In this document: one piece after another, positions 9,235 through 16,965 of the stretch | Numbering within the stretch: position 1 is the stretch's first letter | Layout of the letters: the number at the start of each line of letters is the position of its first letter | Origin: Haloarcula amylovorans | GTDB taxonomy: Archaea; Halobacteriota; Halobacteria; Halobacteriales; Haloarculaceae | Assembly (NCBI RefSeq): GCF_004681185.1 | Contig: NZ_SRIF01000001.1 | Location: 1,054,001-1,118,000 of the forward strand | Direction of reading: 5' to 3' | DNA: 64,000 nucleotides | Notes under the pieces: generated by a model | Told to the model about the DNA's origin: nothing | The model's input: only the letters and a program-made list of their open reading frames with translations | Databases searched by the model: none | Program-made: the position numbers and the translations under genes

Positions 9235-9611
9235 TGTCTTCCCTCGAATCTTCCACCGAGGACGGTGACGAGGCGACCGAAGACGGCGAGGAAGCGAGCG
9301 AGCGCCGGGCCGAGCAGACGGGAGCGGAGTCCGAGCCGATCCCGACCGTTACGATACCGGCGGGCGAGGAACTCGATGTCTCGCTCCCCGACGACGCGAC
9401 GGCCGCCGAAGCCGCGGCCATCAGCGCCGCTATCGGCGCGCACCTCTCGGACCGTCAGCGGGCCGCTGCCGCGGCCGCTACCCGAGAGAGCACCGACTAC
9501 GTGGACGAGTGGAAACTGGCCAGCCGGCTAGAGCGGTTCGGAAAACATCGCCGCCCCGACAGCGTCGAACGAGGCGACGAGTGGAAAGCCGCGGCGCGAG
9601 CGCGGTATTGA
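9234..9611 (+). CDS. pccX: PccX-like small subunit of acyl-CoA carboxylase
   Basis: 125 residues starting at the ATG that overlaps the pccB stop. The first 35 or so residues are Glu/Asp-rich. The middle (about 45-90) contains V-T-I-P-A-G-E-E-L and an Ala-rich helix resembling the epsilon/PccX type of small subunit that associates with carboxyltransferase subunits. The C-terminus, [16 protein letters not shown], is basic and conserved-looking. In Haloferax mediterranei a small protein, PccX, was found necessary for propionyl-CoA carboxylase activity (established knowledge). Assignment here rests on position, size and composition, because sequence conservation in this family is low. Confidence 0.65.
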   Translation: MSSLESSTEDGDEATEDGEEASERRAEQTGAESEPIPTVTIPAGEELDVSLPDDATAAEAAAISAAIGAHLSDRQRAAAAAATRESTDYVDEWKLASRLERFGKHRRPDSVERGDEWKAAARARY

Positions 9612-9612
9612 T

Positions 9613-9843
9613 TCAGGCCTTGAACTGCCGCAGCACTTCGAGGTCGCGGGTGGTCTGCATGAACTCTGAGAGGGAGCGCGTCTCCCCGCAGGAGTCACAG
9701 TCGAACGACGCTTCCGGACCCGAGAGGTCCGCGACGTTCTCTTCCCAGTTCTCCTCGCAGGCGGGGCACTGTAGCTGAAGCCACGCTTCCTGCATGGACG
9801 TGTGTGGACAGCAGCCACAGATATACTTTGTGTGGATTCCCAT
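9613..9843 (-). CDS. Small zinc-finger protein (haloarchaeal, DUF7836-like)
   Basis: 76 residues from the ATG at 9843 (MGIHTKYICGCC); an upstream start at 9867 is possible but less likely. Paired cysteines occur as CGCC near residue 10, CPAC near 28 and CDSCGE near 50, enough for one or two zinc sites. The family is known only as a conserved haloarchaeal protein and no function can be given. It is convergent with pccX, with a 1-bp gap between the stops. Confidence 0.65.
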   Translation of the reverse strand: MGIHTKYICGCCPHTSMQEAWLQLQCPACEENWEENVADLSGPEASFDCDSCGETRSLSEFMQTTRDLEVLRQFKA

Positions 9844-9935
9844 CGAGTAACGACAACAAATCGACACGGTGAGGATTTCTCACGAGGGCTGTTCCGACCG
9901 TAACGAATACACGATACCCCTGAGTGGGCCTACGT

Positions 9936-11087
9936 ATGGGAGTCGCAGTAATCGGCGCGTCGATGACGAAGTTCGGGCAGCGTGACGCCTGGATTCAGGG
10001 GCTACTCTCGCAGGCTGGCGAGGAGTGTCTCGACGACGCTGACGTGACACCGAAGGAGGTAGAGCACCTGTACGTCTCGAACATGGCGAGCGGCGAGTTC
10101 GAGGGGCAGACGGGCGTGATGAACATGCTGGCTCACGACCTCGGGGTCTTGCCGGCGTACGCAGAACGGGTCGACCAGACCTCATCGTCCGGCGGCGCGG
10201 GCATCTACGAGGCGTGGCAGTCGGTCGCCTCCGGGGCCAGCGAGATGACGCTGCTGGTCGGCGGCGAGAAGATGACGCACAAGACCACCGGCGAGGCGAC
10301 GGACATCATCGCCTCGATTACCCACCCCGAGGAGTACAAACACGGCGTGACGCTGCCCTCCTTCGCCGGGATGACCGCGCGACACTACCTCGAACGGTTC
10401 GACGCGCCGCGGGAGTCGCTGGCCCGCGTCGCCGTCAAGAACCACAAGAACGGCGTGGACAACCCGAAGGCGCAGTTCCAAAAGGAGATAACGATGGAGA
10501 AGGCGCTCGACTCACCTATCATCGCCGACCCGCTTCGGCTGTACGACTTCTGTCCCATCACGGACGGGAGCGCGGCGATGATGTTCACGACGGAGGAGCG
10601 AGCGAAGGAGATTACCGACGAGTACGCCGTCGTCTCGGGCGTCGGCGGCGCGACGGACACGCAAGTCGTCCACGAACGCGACGACCCGACGGTCATGGGT
10701 GGTGTCGTCGAATCGAGCAAGCAGGCCTACGAGATGTCCGGTCTCGGTCCCGACGATTTGGATGTGGCCGAACTCCACGACATGTTCACCATCCTCGAAT
10801 TCCTCCAGCTGGAGGGCATCGGCGTCGCAGAACAGGGGACTGCGTGGGAGATGGCGATGGACGGCGAGACCGAGAAAGACGGCGAGTTGCCCATCAACAC
10901 CTCGGGCGGCCTGAAGTCCAAGGGCCACCCGCTGGGTGCCAGCGGCGTTGCACAGGGCGTCGAGATATACGAACAGCTGGTCGGCGAGGCCGGTCCGCGA
11001 CAGGTCGAGGCCGACACCGCGCTGGCGTGTAACGTCGGCGGCTTCGGCAACTGTGTCATCACCACCATCATGGAGGCCGCAGAATGA
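9936..11087 (+). CDS. Thiolase-family protein, catalytic alpha subunit of a two-subunit beta-ketothiolase (BktB/PhaA-like)
   Basis: 383 residues from ATG 9936; a GTG at 9924 is also in frame. The fold is thiolase/SCP2-thiolase-like, with TSSSGGAG at 82-89 and the C-terminal GHPLGASG and CNVGGFGN motifs. At the position of the usual nucleophilic cysteine (C-A-S-G-G in relatives) the sequence shows serine, Ser83. Haloarchaeal BktB/PhaA enzymes of H. mediterranei use a Ser-His-His triad and need a small DUF35 partner (established knowledge). The adjacent gene encodes exactly such a partner, overlapping by ATGA. It condenses or cleaves ketoacyl-CoA for PHA synthesis or beta-oxidation. Confidence 0.8.
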   Translation: MGVAVIGASMTKFGQRDAWIQGLLSQAGEECLDDADVTPKEVEHLYVSNMASGEFEGQTGVMNMLAHDLGVLPAYAERVDQTSSSGGAGIYEAWQSVASGASEMTLLVGGEKMTHKTTGEATDIIASITHPEEYKHGVTLPSFAGMTARHYLERFDAPRESLARVAVKNHKNGVDNPKAQFQKEITMEKALDSPIIADPLRLYDFCPITDGSAAMMFTTEERAKEITDEYAVVSGVGGATDTQVVHERDDPTVMGGVVESSKQAYEMSGLGPDDLDVAELHDMFTILEFLQLEGIGVAEQGTAWEMAMDGETEKDGELPINTSGGLKSKGHPLGASGVAQGVEIYEQLVGEAGPRQVEADTALACNVGGFGNCVITTIMEAAE

Positions 11088-11452
11088 CCTTGAGTGCAGG
11101 CGAATGTCCGAACGGTCACGTCTCGTATCCTCCTCACCCGCGCTGTCCTGAGTGTGGCGAACCACAGGAGTCGACCCACGACCTCTCCGAACAGACCGCG
11201 GAGGTCGTCACGTGGACGAAGTCGACCGCGACGCCGCCGGGCGTTCGGCAACCGAACACACTCGCTATCGTCGAGTTCGACGTAGACGGAGAGGCGGTTC
11301 GAGCACTCGGCCAGGTGACCACCGAAGACGTCGAGACGGGCGACGAGGTCGAACCAGTCTACGTCGAGGAGTTGCGCGACCCCGAGGTCGGCCTCAAGAG
11401 CGAGAACCCCGAGAGCCAGGAGTGGGGCGGCTACCGCTGGGACCCGGTGTAA
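11084..11452 (+). CDS. DUF35 Zn-ribbon/OB-fold protein, beta subunit of the thiolase
   Basis: 122 residues. The N-terminal rubredoxin-like zinc ribbon carries Cys8, His12 and C-P-E-C at 21-24. The C-terminal OB fold has the usual ALGQV segment. DUF35 proteins bind archaeal thiolases and bridge them to acyl-CoA partners. It starts inside the thiolase stop (ATGA) and is therefore coupled to it. Its 3' end overlaps the convergent gene at 11431 by 22 bp. Confidence 0.85.
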   Translation: MTLSAGECPNGHVSYPPHPRCPECGEPQESTHDLSEQTAEVVTWTKSTATPPGVRQPNTLAIVEFDVDGEAVRALGQVTTEDVETGDEVEPVYVEELRDPEVGLKSENPESQEWGGYRWDPV

Positions 11453-11883
11453 GCGAGTTCCTCGCCACACTGTAGCGCGCTTTCGATTCTGTCGAGTCCG
11501 TCCGCGACGGTGCAGTGCCCCTCGGGACCGGCGTGGGGATAGACACCAGCGATTTCGTCGTCTTCGTAGACGACGAGACAGATCACCGGCAGCGTCACGA
11601 CGGAGTCGCGGCCGGTGAACGCGCTGGAGCGGTCGTGGCGGTCGAAGGCCGGTGCGAGCGAACAGTCGTGTTCTGCAGCCCACGCTTCCATCGCGGTGAT
11701 GTCGTCCGCTTCGGTCGCGTTCGAGGCCGTCGCGAGGCGGTTCCAGTAGGTGACGCGCACGTCGTCGACGAGGCCCTGCTGGCGGAGTGAGTCGGCGCGC
11801 GCTAACGTGGCCGTCTGGCGTTGCTCCGTCGCATCAGAGACGGGTGAGCGCACGTACACAGCTAACCGACGAGTGTGAGTCAT
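11431..11883 (-). CDS. Conserved haloarchaeal HTH-like protein, copy 1 of a paralogous pair
   Basis: 150 residues from ATG 11883 (MTHTRRLAVYVRS). The N-terminal 60 residues (VYVRSPVSDATEQRQTATLA) look like a small regulatory domain, followed by a segment ending LPVICLVVYEDDEIAGVYPH. The neighbouring gene at 11956-12438 has the same plan: ELFVRSDLP near the start and LVMPVLCLAIYEDGELAQVAP near the end. The two are tandem paralogues reading the same way, 73 bp apart. NCBI usually names such proteins HTH-domain proteins. The function is unknown. Confidence 0.6.
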   Translation of the reverse strand: MTHTRRLAVYVRSPVSDATEQRQTATLARADSLRQQGLVDDVRVTYWNRLATASNATEADDITAMEAWAAEHDCSLAPAFDRHDRSSAFTGRDSVVTLPVICLVVYEDDEIAGVYPHAGPEGHCTVADGLDRIESALQCGEELAYTGSQR

Positions 11884-11955
11884 GGTATCGTACACCGAAT
11901 GAGTGTCCTACGCTGACGACGGAGATAGCCGTATCGGTGAACGGTCCAGTCATCG

Positions 11956-12438
11956 TCAGTTTGCGGTCGTGACCGTCGCGGTGTCGGCCGCCGTTCGCGT
12001 CCCACTATCGGCGAGGTCGGTTAGGAACGCGTCGATCGAGCGCGTCTGACCGTCCCTGCCGAGGGGTGCGACCTGTGCCAGTTCCCCGTCCTCGTAGATG
12101 GCGAGACAGAGGACCGGCATGACGAGTTCCGTTCGCTTCTCGCCCGTCTCCATGCTGTAACACAGTCGGGTATCGAAGAACGGGGCGAGACACGCGCCCG
12201 CCTCCCGGGCCCACTCGGCGAACTCGTTGTATCGGTCGCGCTCCGGTCGCGGTTCGTCGCCTTCGACGGGAATGCGCTTTCGCCAGCTCGTCGTCTCGAA
12301 CCCGTCGAGGACGCCTCGGCGCTGTAGCTGGCTGAGTCGCTCCTCGATGGACACTCGGCGCTTCCGAGAGGGCCGTGGAAGGTCGCTCCTGACGAACAGT
12401 TCCGCCCGACGCGTCGTTGGACACTCTGTTTTCGGCAT
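11956..12438 (-). CDS. Conserved haloarchaeal HTH-like protein, copy 2 of a paralogous pair
   Basis: 160 residues. It matches the plan of the gene at 11431-11883: a xLFVRSDLP start, a basic stretch (PSRKRRVSIEERLSQLQRRG) that could form a helix-turn-helix, then LVMPVLCLAIYEDGE. An AT-rich segment with a possible TATA element (TGGCATAATAAAAC) lies just upstream, around 12461-12475. No function can be assigned beyond probable regulation. Confidence 0.6.
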   Translation of the reverse strand: MPKTECPTTRRAELFVRSDLPRPSRKRRVSIEERLSQLQRRGVLDGFETTSWRKRIPVEGDEPRPERDRYNEFAEWAREAGACLAPFFDTRLCYSMETGEKRTELVMPVLCLAIYEDGELAQVAPLGRDGQTRSIDAFLTDLADSGTRTAADTATVTTAN

Positions 12439-12506
12439 CGGTATCGGGAGGTGTACCTATGGCATAATAAAACATTATGTTTAATGTCTAACTTCTTTGA
12501 GTACGC

Positions 12507-13142
12507 CTACTCGGACCGCGGGTCGGCATCATCGCTGTCATCCGTGTCGTCGCCATCGGCCGCATCGGGGTCGTCGTTCGCGTCTACGCCTCGGTCGGCA
12601 CCGTCGATGTCGTCTTTGATGGACTTCAGCTCGGCGTCGACGTCGACGGGCACGTCCACCTCATCGGCCGCGTCGTCGGGCGCGGCACCGTTCTCGTTGG
12701 GCCGTTCGGCCAGTCGGTCGTCGAGGTCAGAGCGGAGTTGCCGGGCCTCGTCGAGGAGTTCTCGCGCCTCCTCGTCCTGCGGGCGGCCCTCCATCGCGTC
12801 CTGCAGGTCTGTGAGAGCGTCGTCGAGTCGCGAGAGCGTCACCTTGCTCAACTGGGTCGCGCGTTGGCGGACCTCTCTCGTCGCCGACTCGCTCGTGGCC
12901 GGCCGCCCGTCTGCCATCCGAAGTGCCCGGCGGAGGAGCTTCAGCGCCTCGATGTTGGTCTGCAAGACGAGGATCGCGGCCGGGATGGTCACGTCGCTCG
13001 TAAACCGGCGCAACTCCGAGGGCGTCGGCGGCCGCGGCAGACCGCTCTCGGTGGTCGGTTCGACCTCCGTCTCTAACTCCCGGAGGGTCCTGACGAGGTC
13101 CGCCAACAGGGTGGTGACATCGTCACCGGAACTGGCGCTCAT
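12507..13142 (-). CDS. Conserved haloarchaeal protein with acidic tail (DUF7547-like)
   Basis: 211 residues from ATG 13142 (MSASSGDD). The first 60 residues (LLADLVRTLRELETEVE, then SGLPRPPTPSELRRFTSD) look folded. A helical middle follows, and the last 70 residues are an Asp/Glu-rich low-complexity tail. This pattern matches a haloarchaeal family I recall as DUF7547, of unknown function. It is divergent from the small gene at 13235 across 92 bp that contain an iron-box-like palindrome, so it might share that control. Confidence 0.55.
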   Translation of the reverse strand: MSASSGDDVTTLLADLVRTLRELETEVEPTTESGLPRPPTPSELRRFTSDVTIPAAILVLQTNIEALKLLRRALRMADGRPATSESATREVRQRATQLSKVTLSRLDDALTDLQDAMEGRPQDEEARELLDEARQLRSDLDDRLAERPNENGAAPDDAADEVDVPVDVDAELKSIKDDIDGADRGVDANDDPDAADGDDTDDSDDADPRSE

Positions 13143-13211
13143 GTCCCCACGTTGTGGCGAGACGTACAAAAGTCCGCCGTGGCGACTAGGCCAACCAAAA
13201 CCCTTTTTGCT

Positions 13212-13225
13212 TTAGGGTAGCCTAA
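13212..13225. promoter_or_regulatory. DtxR/Idr-like iron box between divergent genes
   Basis: TTAGG-gtag-CCTAA, with perfect 5-bp arms (one more T on the left but T instead of A on the right). It ends 9 bp before the ATG at 13235, within the expected promoter of that small gene, and lies 70 bp upstream of the divergent gene at 13142. Confidence 0.6.
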
Positions 13226-13234
13226 TCGCTAGCA

Positions 13235-13396
13235 ATGCCAACGCAAACGGACGATGTCTCGGTCTCCACGGACGAAGACGACCAGCGGCCGACCGTTACC
13301 GCACACGGGAGCGGCCCGGAGAAGACGGTGTTCACCGAAAACGGGAACCGAGAGGGCTGGATCGCGACCGACCTCACGGTCGATTGCTGGCGATAA
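13235..13396 (+). CDS. 53-residue acidic protein under an iron-box-like site
   Basis: ATG 13235 to TAA 13396 gives 53 residues with an acidic N-terminal half (TDDVSVSTDEDDQRPTV) and a conserved-looking C-terminal half, GWIATDLTVDCWR. The ending looks like a small haloarchaeal family that I recall only vaguely. There is no signal peptide or membrane segment. An iron-box palindrome ends 9 bp before the start, suggesting expression under iron limitation. The role is unknown; a small regulator or binding partner is possible but not shown. Confidence 0.6.
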   Translation: MPTQTDDVSVSTDEDDQRPTVTAHGSGPEKTVFTENGNREGWIATDLTVDCWR

Positions 13397-13453
13397 CTCA
13401 CTCACGCAACCCAAATCAGCGAAGCGGCGGGAGGTTCCGAAGGGCGAGCGTTT

Positions 13454-14008
13454 CTATTCGTTCATCGCTTCCGGGAAGACGAGCGTATCGTCTTCGAGGT
13501 AGTGTTCGATGTGGTGGGCGTCTTCTTCGACGTCGACGAGTATCTCACGCAGCATCTGTGCCGACGCGTGGTCGCCGAGGTTCGCCGCCAGTTCGATGTG
13601 GTCGCGCAGCGACTCGATGATGTCACCGTACATTCTGAGGTCGTGTCGCAGCGAGGTGCGGATGTCGTAGACGTCCTGTCCCTCGTACTCGACTTTCGCG
13701 TGTTCTTCCTGTGCGGCGGGACCGGAGATGGGCGTCCCACCGAGCGCCTGCGCTCGCTCTGCGATCAGGTCGGCCGCCTCCTCGGCGTTCATCGCGGCGT
13801 CGCCGAGGAACAGGTGCAGGTCACGGAACTCTGCACCCTCGACGTTCCAGTGGTGCTTCTTGAGCTGGTGGTACAGGACGTAGGTGTCCGCCAAGTCCTG
13901 GTTCAGCGCGTCGATAACCTGTTCCGCCTTGTCCTTCTCGAGCCGAAGTTCGTTGTCCTCGACTTCACCGAACTGCTTTCGGACGTGTTCCTGGGTTGCC
14001 ATAGGCAT
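13454..14008 (-). CDS. dpsA: DNA-starvation/ferritin-like protein DpsA
   Basis: 184 residues, close to Halobacterium DpsA, which stores iron as a dodecameric ferritin-like shell and limits oxidative damage. Ferroxidase-type residues are seen in LYHQLKKHHWNVEG (His47, His52, His53) and FRDLHLFLG (Asp63), and the C-terminal EEDAHHIEHYLEDDTL is characteristic. The start at 14008 puts a TATA-like TTTTAAGTG about 29 bp upstream, as for a leaderless mRNA. The iron-box-like site at 14059-14074 lies upstream of that TATA element, which fits activation rather than repression. Confidence 0.93.
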   Translation of the reverse strand: MPMATQEHVRKQFGEVEDNELRLEKDKAEQVIDALNQDLADTYVLYHQLKKHHWNVEGAEFRDLHLFLGDAAMNAEEAADLIAERAQALGGTPISGPAAQEEHAKVEYEGQDVYDIRTSLRHDLRMYGDIIESLRDHIELAANLGDHASAQMLREILVDVEEDAHHIEHYLEDDTLVFPEAMNE

Positions 14009-14058
14009 CCGATTATACTCGCGGGCCGCACTTAAAACCTCCTGTCGAGGGAAGATAT

Positions 14059-14074
14059 TTTAGGAAACCCAAAA
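14059..14074. promoter_or_regulatory. Degenerate iron-box-like site upstream of dpsA
   Basis: TTTAGG-aaac-CCAAAA, 51-66 bp upstream of the dpsA start and about 22 bp upstream of its TATA-like box. The left arm is perfect and the right arm has a CCAAA variant, as at 6698-6713. Confidence 0.45.
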
Positions 14075-14270
14075 GAATCATTCACTGTCTCGACATTGGA
14101 TTTCCGGCGGCGGCGAGATGGTTCGTAGACGGATTAGTGCCCTTTCCGTCAGGAGGGAAGTATCTCCGACCCTGACGACCAGATACGCGAGCACGGCGCT
14201 CAGATGAGAGAATAACCGGTCGGTAGTGCGTGTCTCGGCCGTTCAGCCGCCCGATAACACGGCCTTAGCG

Positions 14271-14660
14271 CTACTCTCTGTCGGCCCGGGAGACGACTAT
14301 CGTGGCATGGCCCTCGGGCATCCCCGAGAGGTCGACGGCGTCGGACCGTAGTGTCTGTTCCTGGTGGACGGCGCTGAGCGCGCGCAGCACGTAGTCGTCG
14401 AGACCCAAGAAGTCGCCATACTCTTCCCAAACCGTCGGTGGGACCGCGACGAAGAACGTCTCCGGGGTCCGTGCGAGCACCGGGTCGTCGTACTGTCGTC
14501 GCCACTCGTAGACGAGGTCCTCGACACCCGGATTATCGTGCATCACCCGCTGGTGTGCTTCGAGTGCGTCGCGGAGCTGGCCCTCTTCGACGTCGTTCTC
14601 CGACGCCACGGCCCGTATCACGTCGCCTTCGAACGGCGAGTTCGACTTGTTCGCTGTCAT
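14271..14660 (-). CDS. Conserved hypothetical protein
   Basis: 129 residues from ATG 14660 (MTANKSNSPFEGD). It is soluble, acidic and largely helical in the first 60 residues (IRAVASENDVEEGQLRDALE), followed by VYEWRRQYDDPVLARTPETF and a C-terminal strand, GHATIVVSRADRE. I do not recognise a domain. It stands alone, with 262 bp of non-coding DNA downstream before dpsA and 199 bp upstream before the CoA ligase. Confidence 0.5.
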   Translation of the reverse strand: MTANKSNSPFEGDVIRAVASENDVEEGQLRDALEAHQRVMHDNPGVEDLVYEWRRQYDDPVLARTPETFFVAVPPTVWEEYGDFLGLDDYVLRALSAVHQEQTLRSDAVDLSGMPEGHATIVVSRADRE

Positions 14661-14859
14661 TACCGGCCGTAGAATGCTATGGCGCAAAAACGACTCGCTC
14701 GCGGACCGCTCATCGCTCGCTACTCGACGCTCACCACCTGACCGTTCGACCGTCGATAGCTCAAACCCCGAAACTGCCCGATTAACTACCTATATTCCCG
14801 ATATACGGGAATAGCCCGGCAGATATTTCCAGTCGGCCCCACAACTCGCGAATAGAGGA

Positions 14860-16965
14860 ATGGGACGACTCTCGACGCTGTTCGCGCCGGAACGGGTCGC
14901 CGTGATCGGGGCGACCGACTCGGAGGGGTCGGTCGGCCGCGCTATCACGTCGAACCTGCTGGAATCGTTCGATGGCGATGTCGTGGCGGTCAACCCCTAC
15001 AAGGACGACGTGTTGGGGCTTCGGTGCTACGACAACGTCGGCGACGTCGAAACATCCGACGGTATCGACGTCGCCGTGGTCGTGGTCCCGCCCGACGCCG
15101 CCGTCGAGGCCATCCGCGACGCCGGTGCCGCCGGCATCGAAAACGTCGTCGTCATCACCGCCGGGTTCGGGGAGACCGGCAGCGAGGGGGCCGCCCGCGA
15201 ACGCGACCTGCGGGAGGCCGCCGAGGCGTACGACCTCAACCTCGTGGGGCCGAACAGCCTCGGCGTCATGTCGACGCCGCGGGGCCTCAACGCCACGTTT
15301 GGCAACGAGATGGCGACCGAGGGAGACATCTCCTTCATGAGCCAGTCCGGGGCGTTCGTGACCGCCGTCCTCGACTGGGCCGCGGAACGCGATGTCGGCT
15401 TCAAGGACATCGTCTCGCTCGGCAACAAGGCCATCTTAGACGAGGGCGACTTCATCGCCGAGTGGGGCGACGACCCCGAGACCGAGGTCATCCTCGGCTA
15501 TCTGGAGGATATCGCCGACGGTGAGACGTTCGTCCAGACTGCCCGCGAGGTAACGCAGGACACACCCATCGTCCTCGTCAAGTCCGGTCGCACAGATGCG
15601 GGGGCCAACGCCGCCGCCTCCCACACCGGCGCGATGGCCGGCTCTGAACGAGCCTACGAGGCGGGTCTCGAACAGGCCGGGACGCTCCGCGTGGAGTCCG
15701 TCCAAGAGCTGTTCGACTTTGCGCAGATTCTCTCGGGGCAACCGCTGCCCGATGGCGAGGAGATCGCTATCGTCACGAACGCCGGTGGTCCCGGCGTGAT
15801 GACGACGGACGCCGTCGGCGACTCGGACCTCTCGCTGTCGTCGTTCGAGGACGAGACGCTCGACGCGCTCCGCGAGACGATGCCCGAGGAGGCCAACATC
15901 TACAATCCCGTGGACATCATCGGCGACGCTCCCGCCGAACGCTTCGAGACGGCGCTTGAGACGGTCCTGGAAGACGACAACGTCGCGATGGCCGTCGTCG
16001 TCGCCTGCCCGACCGCGGTGCTCTCCTTCGAGGAACTCGCCGAGGTCGTCGTCTCTCAACAGCAGGCCCACGAGATGCCCATCGCCACGACGCTGATGGG
16101 CGGGAAGTCGGTCGGGGCCGGCAGAGAGATTCTGAGCGAGGCCGGTATTCCCAACTACTTCGACCCGGCCCGCGCCATCGAGAGCCTCGACGCGCTCCGG
16201 GAGTACGACGAGATACAGTCCCGGGAGTACGAGGAGCCGGCGACGTTCGACGTAGACCGAGAGCGCGCCCGCGAGATATTGGAGTCCGCGACCCGCCGGG
16301 ACACCAACCGCCTCGGCGTCGAGGCGATGGAACTGCTCGACGCCTACGGCATCCCGACGCCCGCGGGCGGCGTCGTCTCCTCGCCCACGGAGGCCCAGGA
16401 ACTGGCAGAAGACATTGGCGACGACGTGGTGATGAAGATCGTCAGCCCGGACATCCTCCACAAGTCAGACATCGGCGGCGTCGAAGTCGGCGTCCCGCCC
16501 GAGGAGGTCCGAGACACCTACGAAGACTTAGTGGTTCGCGCCCGGAACTACCAGCAGGACGCCACGATACTGGGCGTACAAGTGCAGGAGATGGTCGACC
16601 TCGATTCGGGGACCGAGACCATTCTCGGCATGAACCGCGATCCGCAGTTCGGGCCGTTGCTGCTCTTTGGCCTCGGTGGAATCTTTGTGGAGGTCCTCGA
16701 AGACAACACCGTCAGAGTCGCGCCCGTGAGCGAGCCCGAGGCCCGAGGCATGCTGGACGACATCGAGTCCGCGCCGCTGCTCCGGGGCGCACGCGGCCGC
16801 GACCCCGTCGACGAGGACGCCCTCGTCGAGGCGGTCCAGCGACTCTCACAACTCGTCACGGACTTCCCGGCCATCGTCGAACTGGACATCAATCCGCTCG
16901 TTGCGACCCCCGGCGGGGTGCAGGCCGTCGACCTGCGACTCACCATCGACCAGGAGGAACTATGA
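14860..16965 (+). CDS. acd: Acetate/acyl-CoA ligase (ADP-forming), fused alpha-beta subunits
   Basis: 701 residues. The N-terminal CoA-binding domain starts with the VAVIGATDSEGSVG Rossmann motif (about 13-26). Succinyl-CoA-ligase-like domains follow with the phosphorylated histidine in SHTGAMAG (His255). The C-terminal part is an ATP-grasp domain with HKSDIGGVEVGV. It converts acyl-CoA + ADP + Pi to acid + CoA + ATP, the usual haloarchaeal route for acetate formation, and the reverse direction is possible. Its stop overlaps the start of the next gene (ATGA). Confidence 0.9.
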   Translation: MGRLSTLFAPERVAVIGATDSEGSVGRAITSNLLESFDGDVVAVNPYKDDVLGLRCYDNVGDVETSDGIDVAVVVVPPDAAVEAIRDAGAAGIENVVVITAGFGETGSEGAARERDLREAAEAYDLNLVGPNSLGVMSTPRGLNATFGNEMATEGDISFMSQSGAFVTAVLDWAAERDVGFKDIVSLGNKAILDEGDFIAEWGDDPETEVILGYLEDIADGETFVQTAREVTQDTPIVLVKSGRTDAGANAAASHTGAMAGSERAYEAGLEQAGTLRVESVQELFDFAQILSGQPLPDGEEIAIVTNAGGPGVMTTDAVGDSDLSLSSFEDETLDALRETMPEEANIYNPVDIIGDAPAERFETALETVLEDDNVAMAVVVACPTAVLSFEELAEVVVSQQQAHEMPIATTLMGGKSVGAGREILSEAGIPNYFDPARAIESLDALREYDEIQSREYEEPATFDVDRERAREILESATRRDTNRLGVEAMELLDAYGIPTPAGGVVSSPTEAQELAEDIGDDVVMKIVSPDILHKSDIGGVEVGVPPEEVRDTYEDLVVRARNYQQDATILGVQVQEMVDLDSGTETILGMNRDPQFGPLLLFGLGGIFVEVLEDNTVRVAPVSEPEARGMLDDIESAPLLRGARGRDPVDEDALVEAVQRLSQLVTDFPAIVELDINPLVATPGGVQAVDLRLTIDQEEL

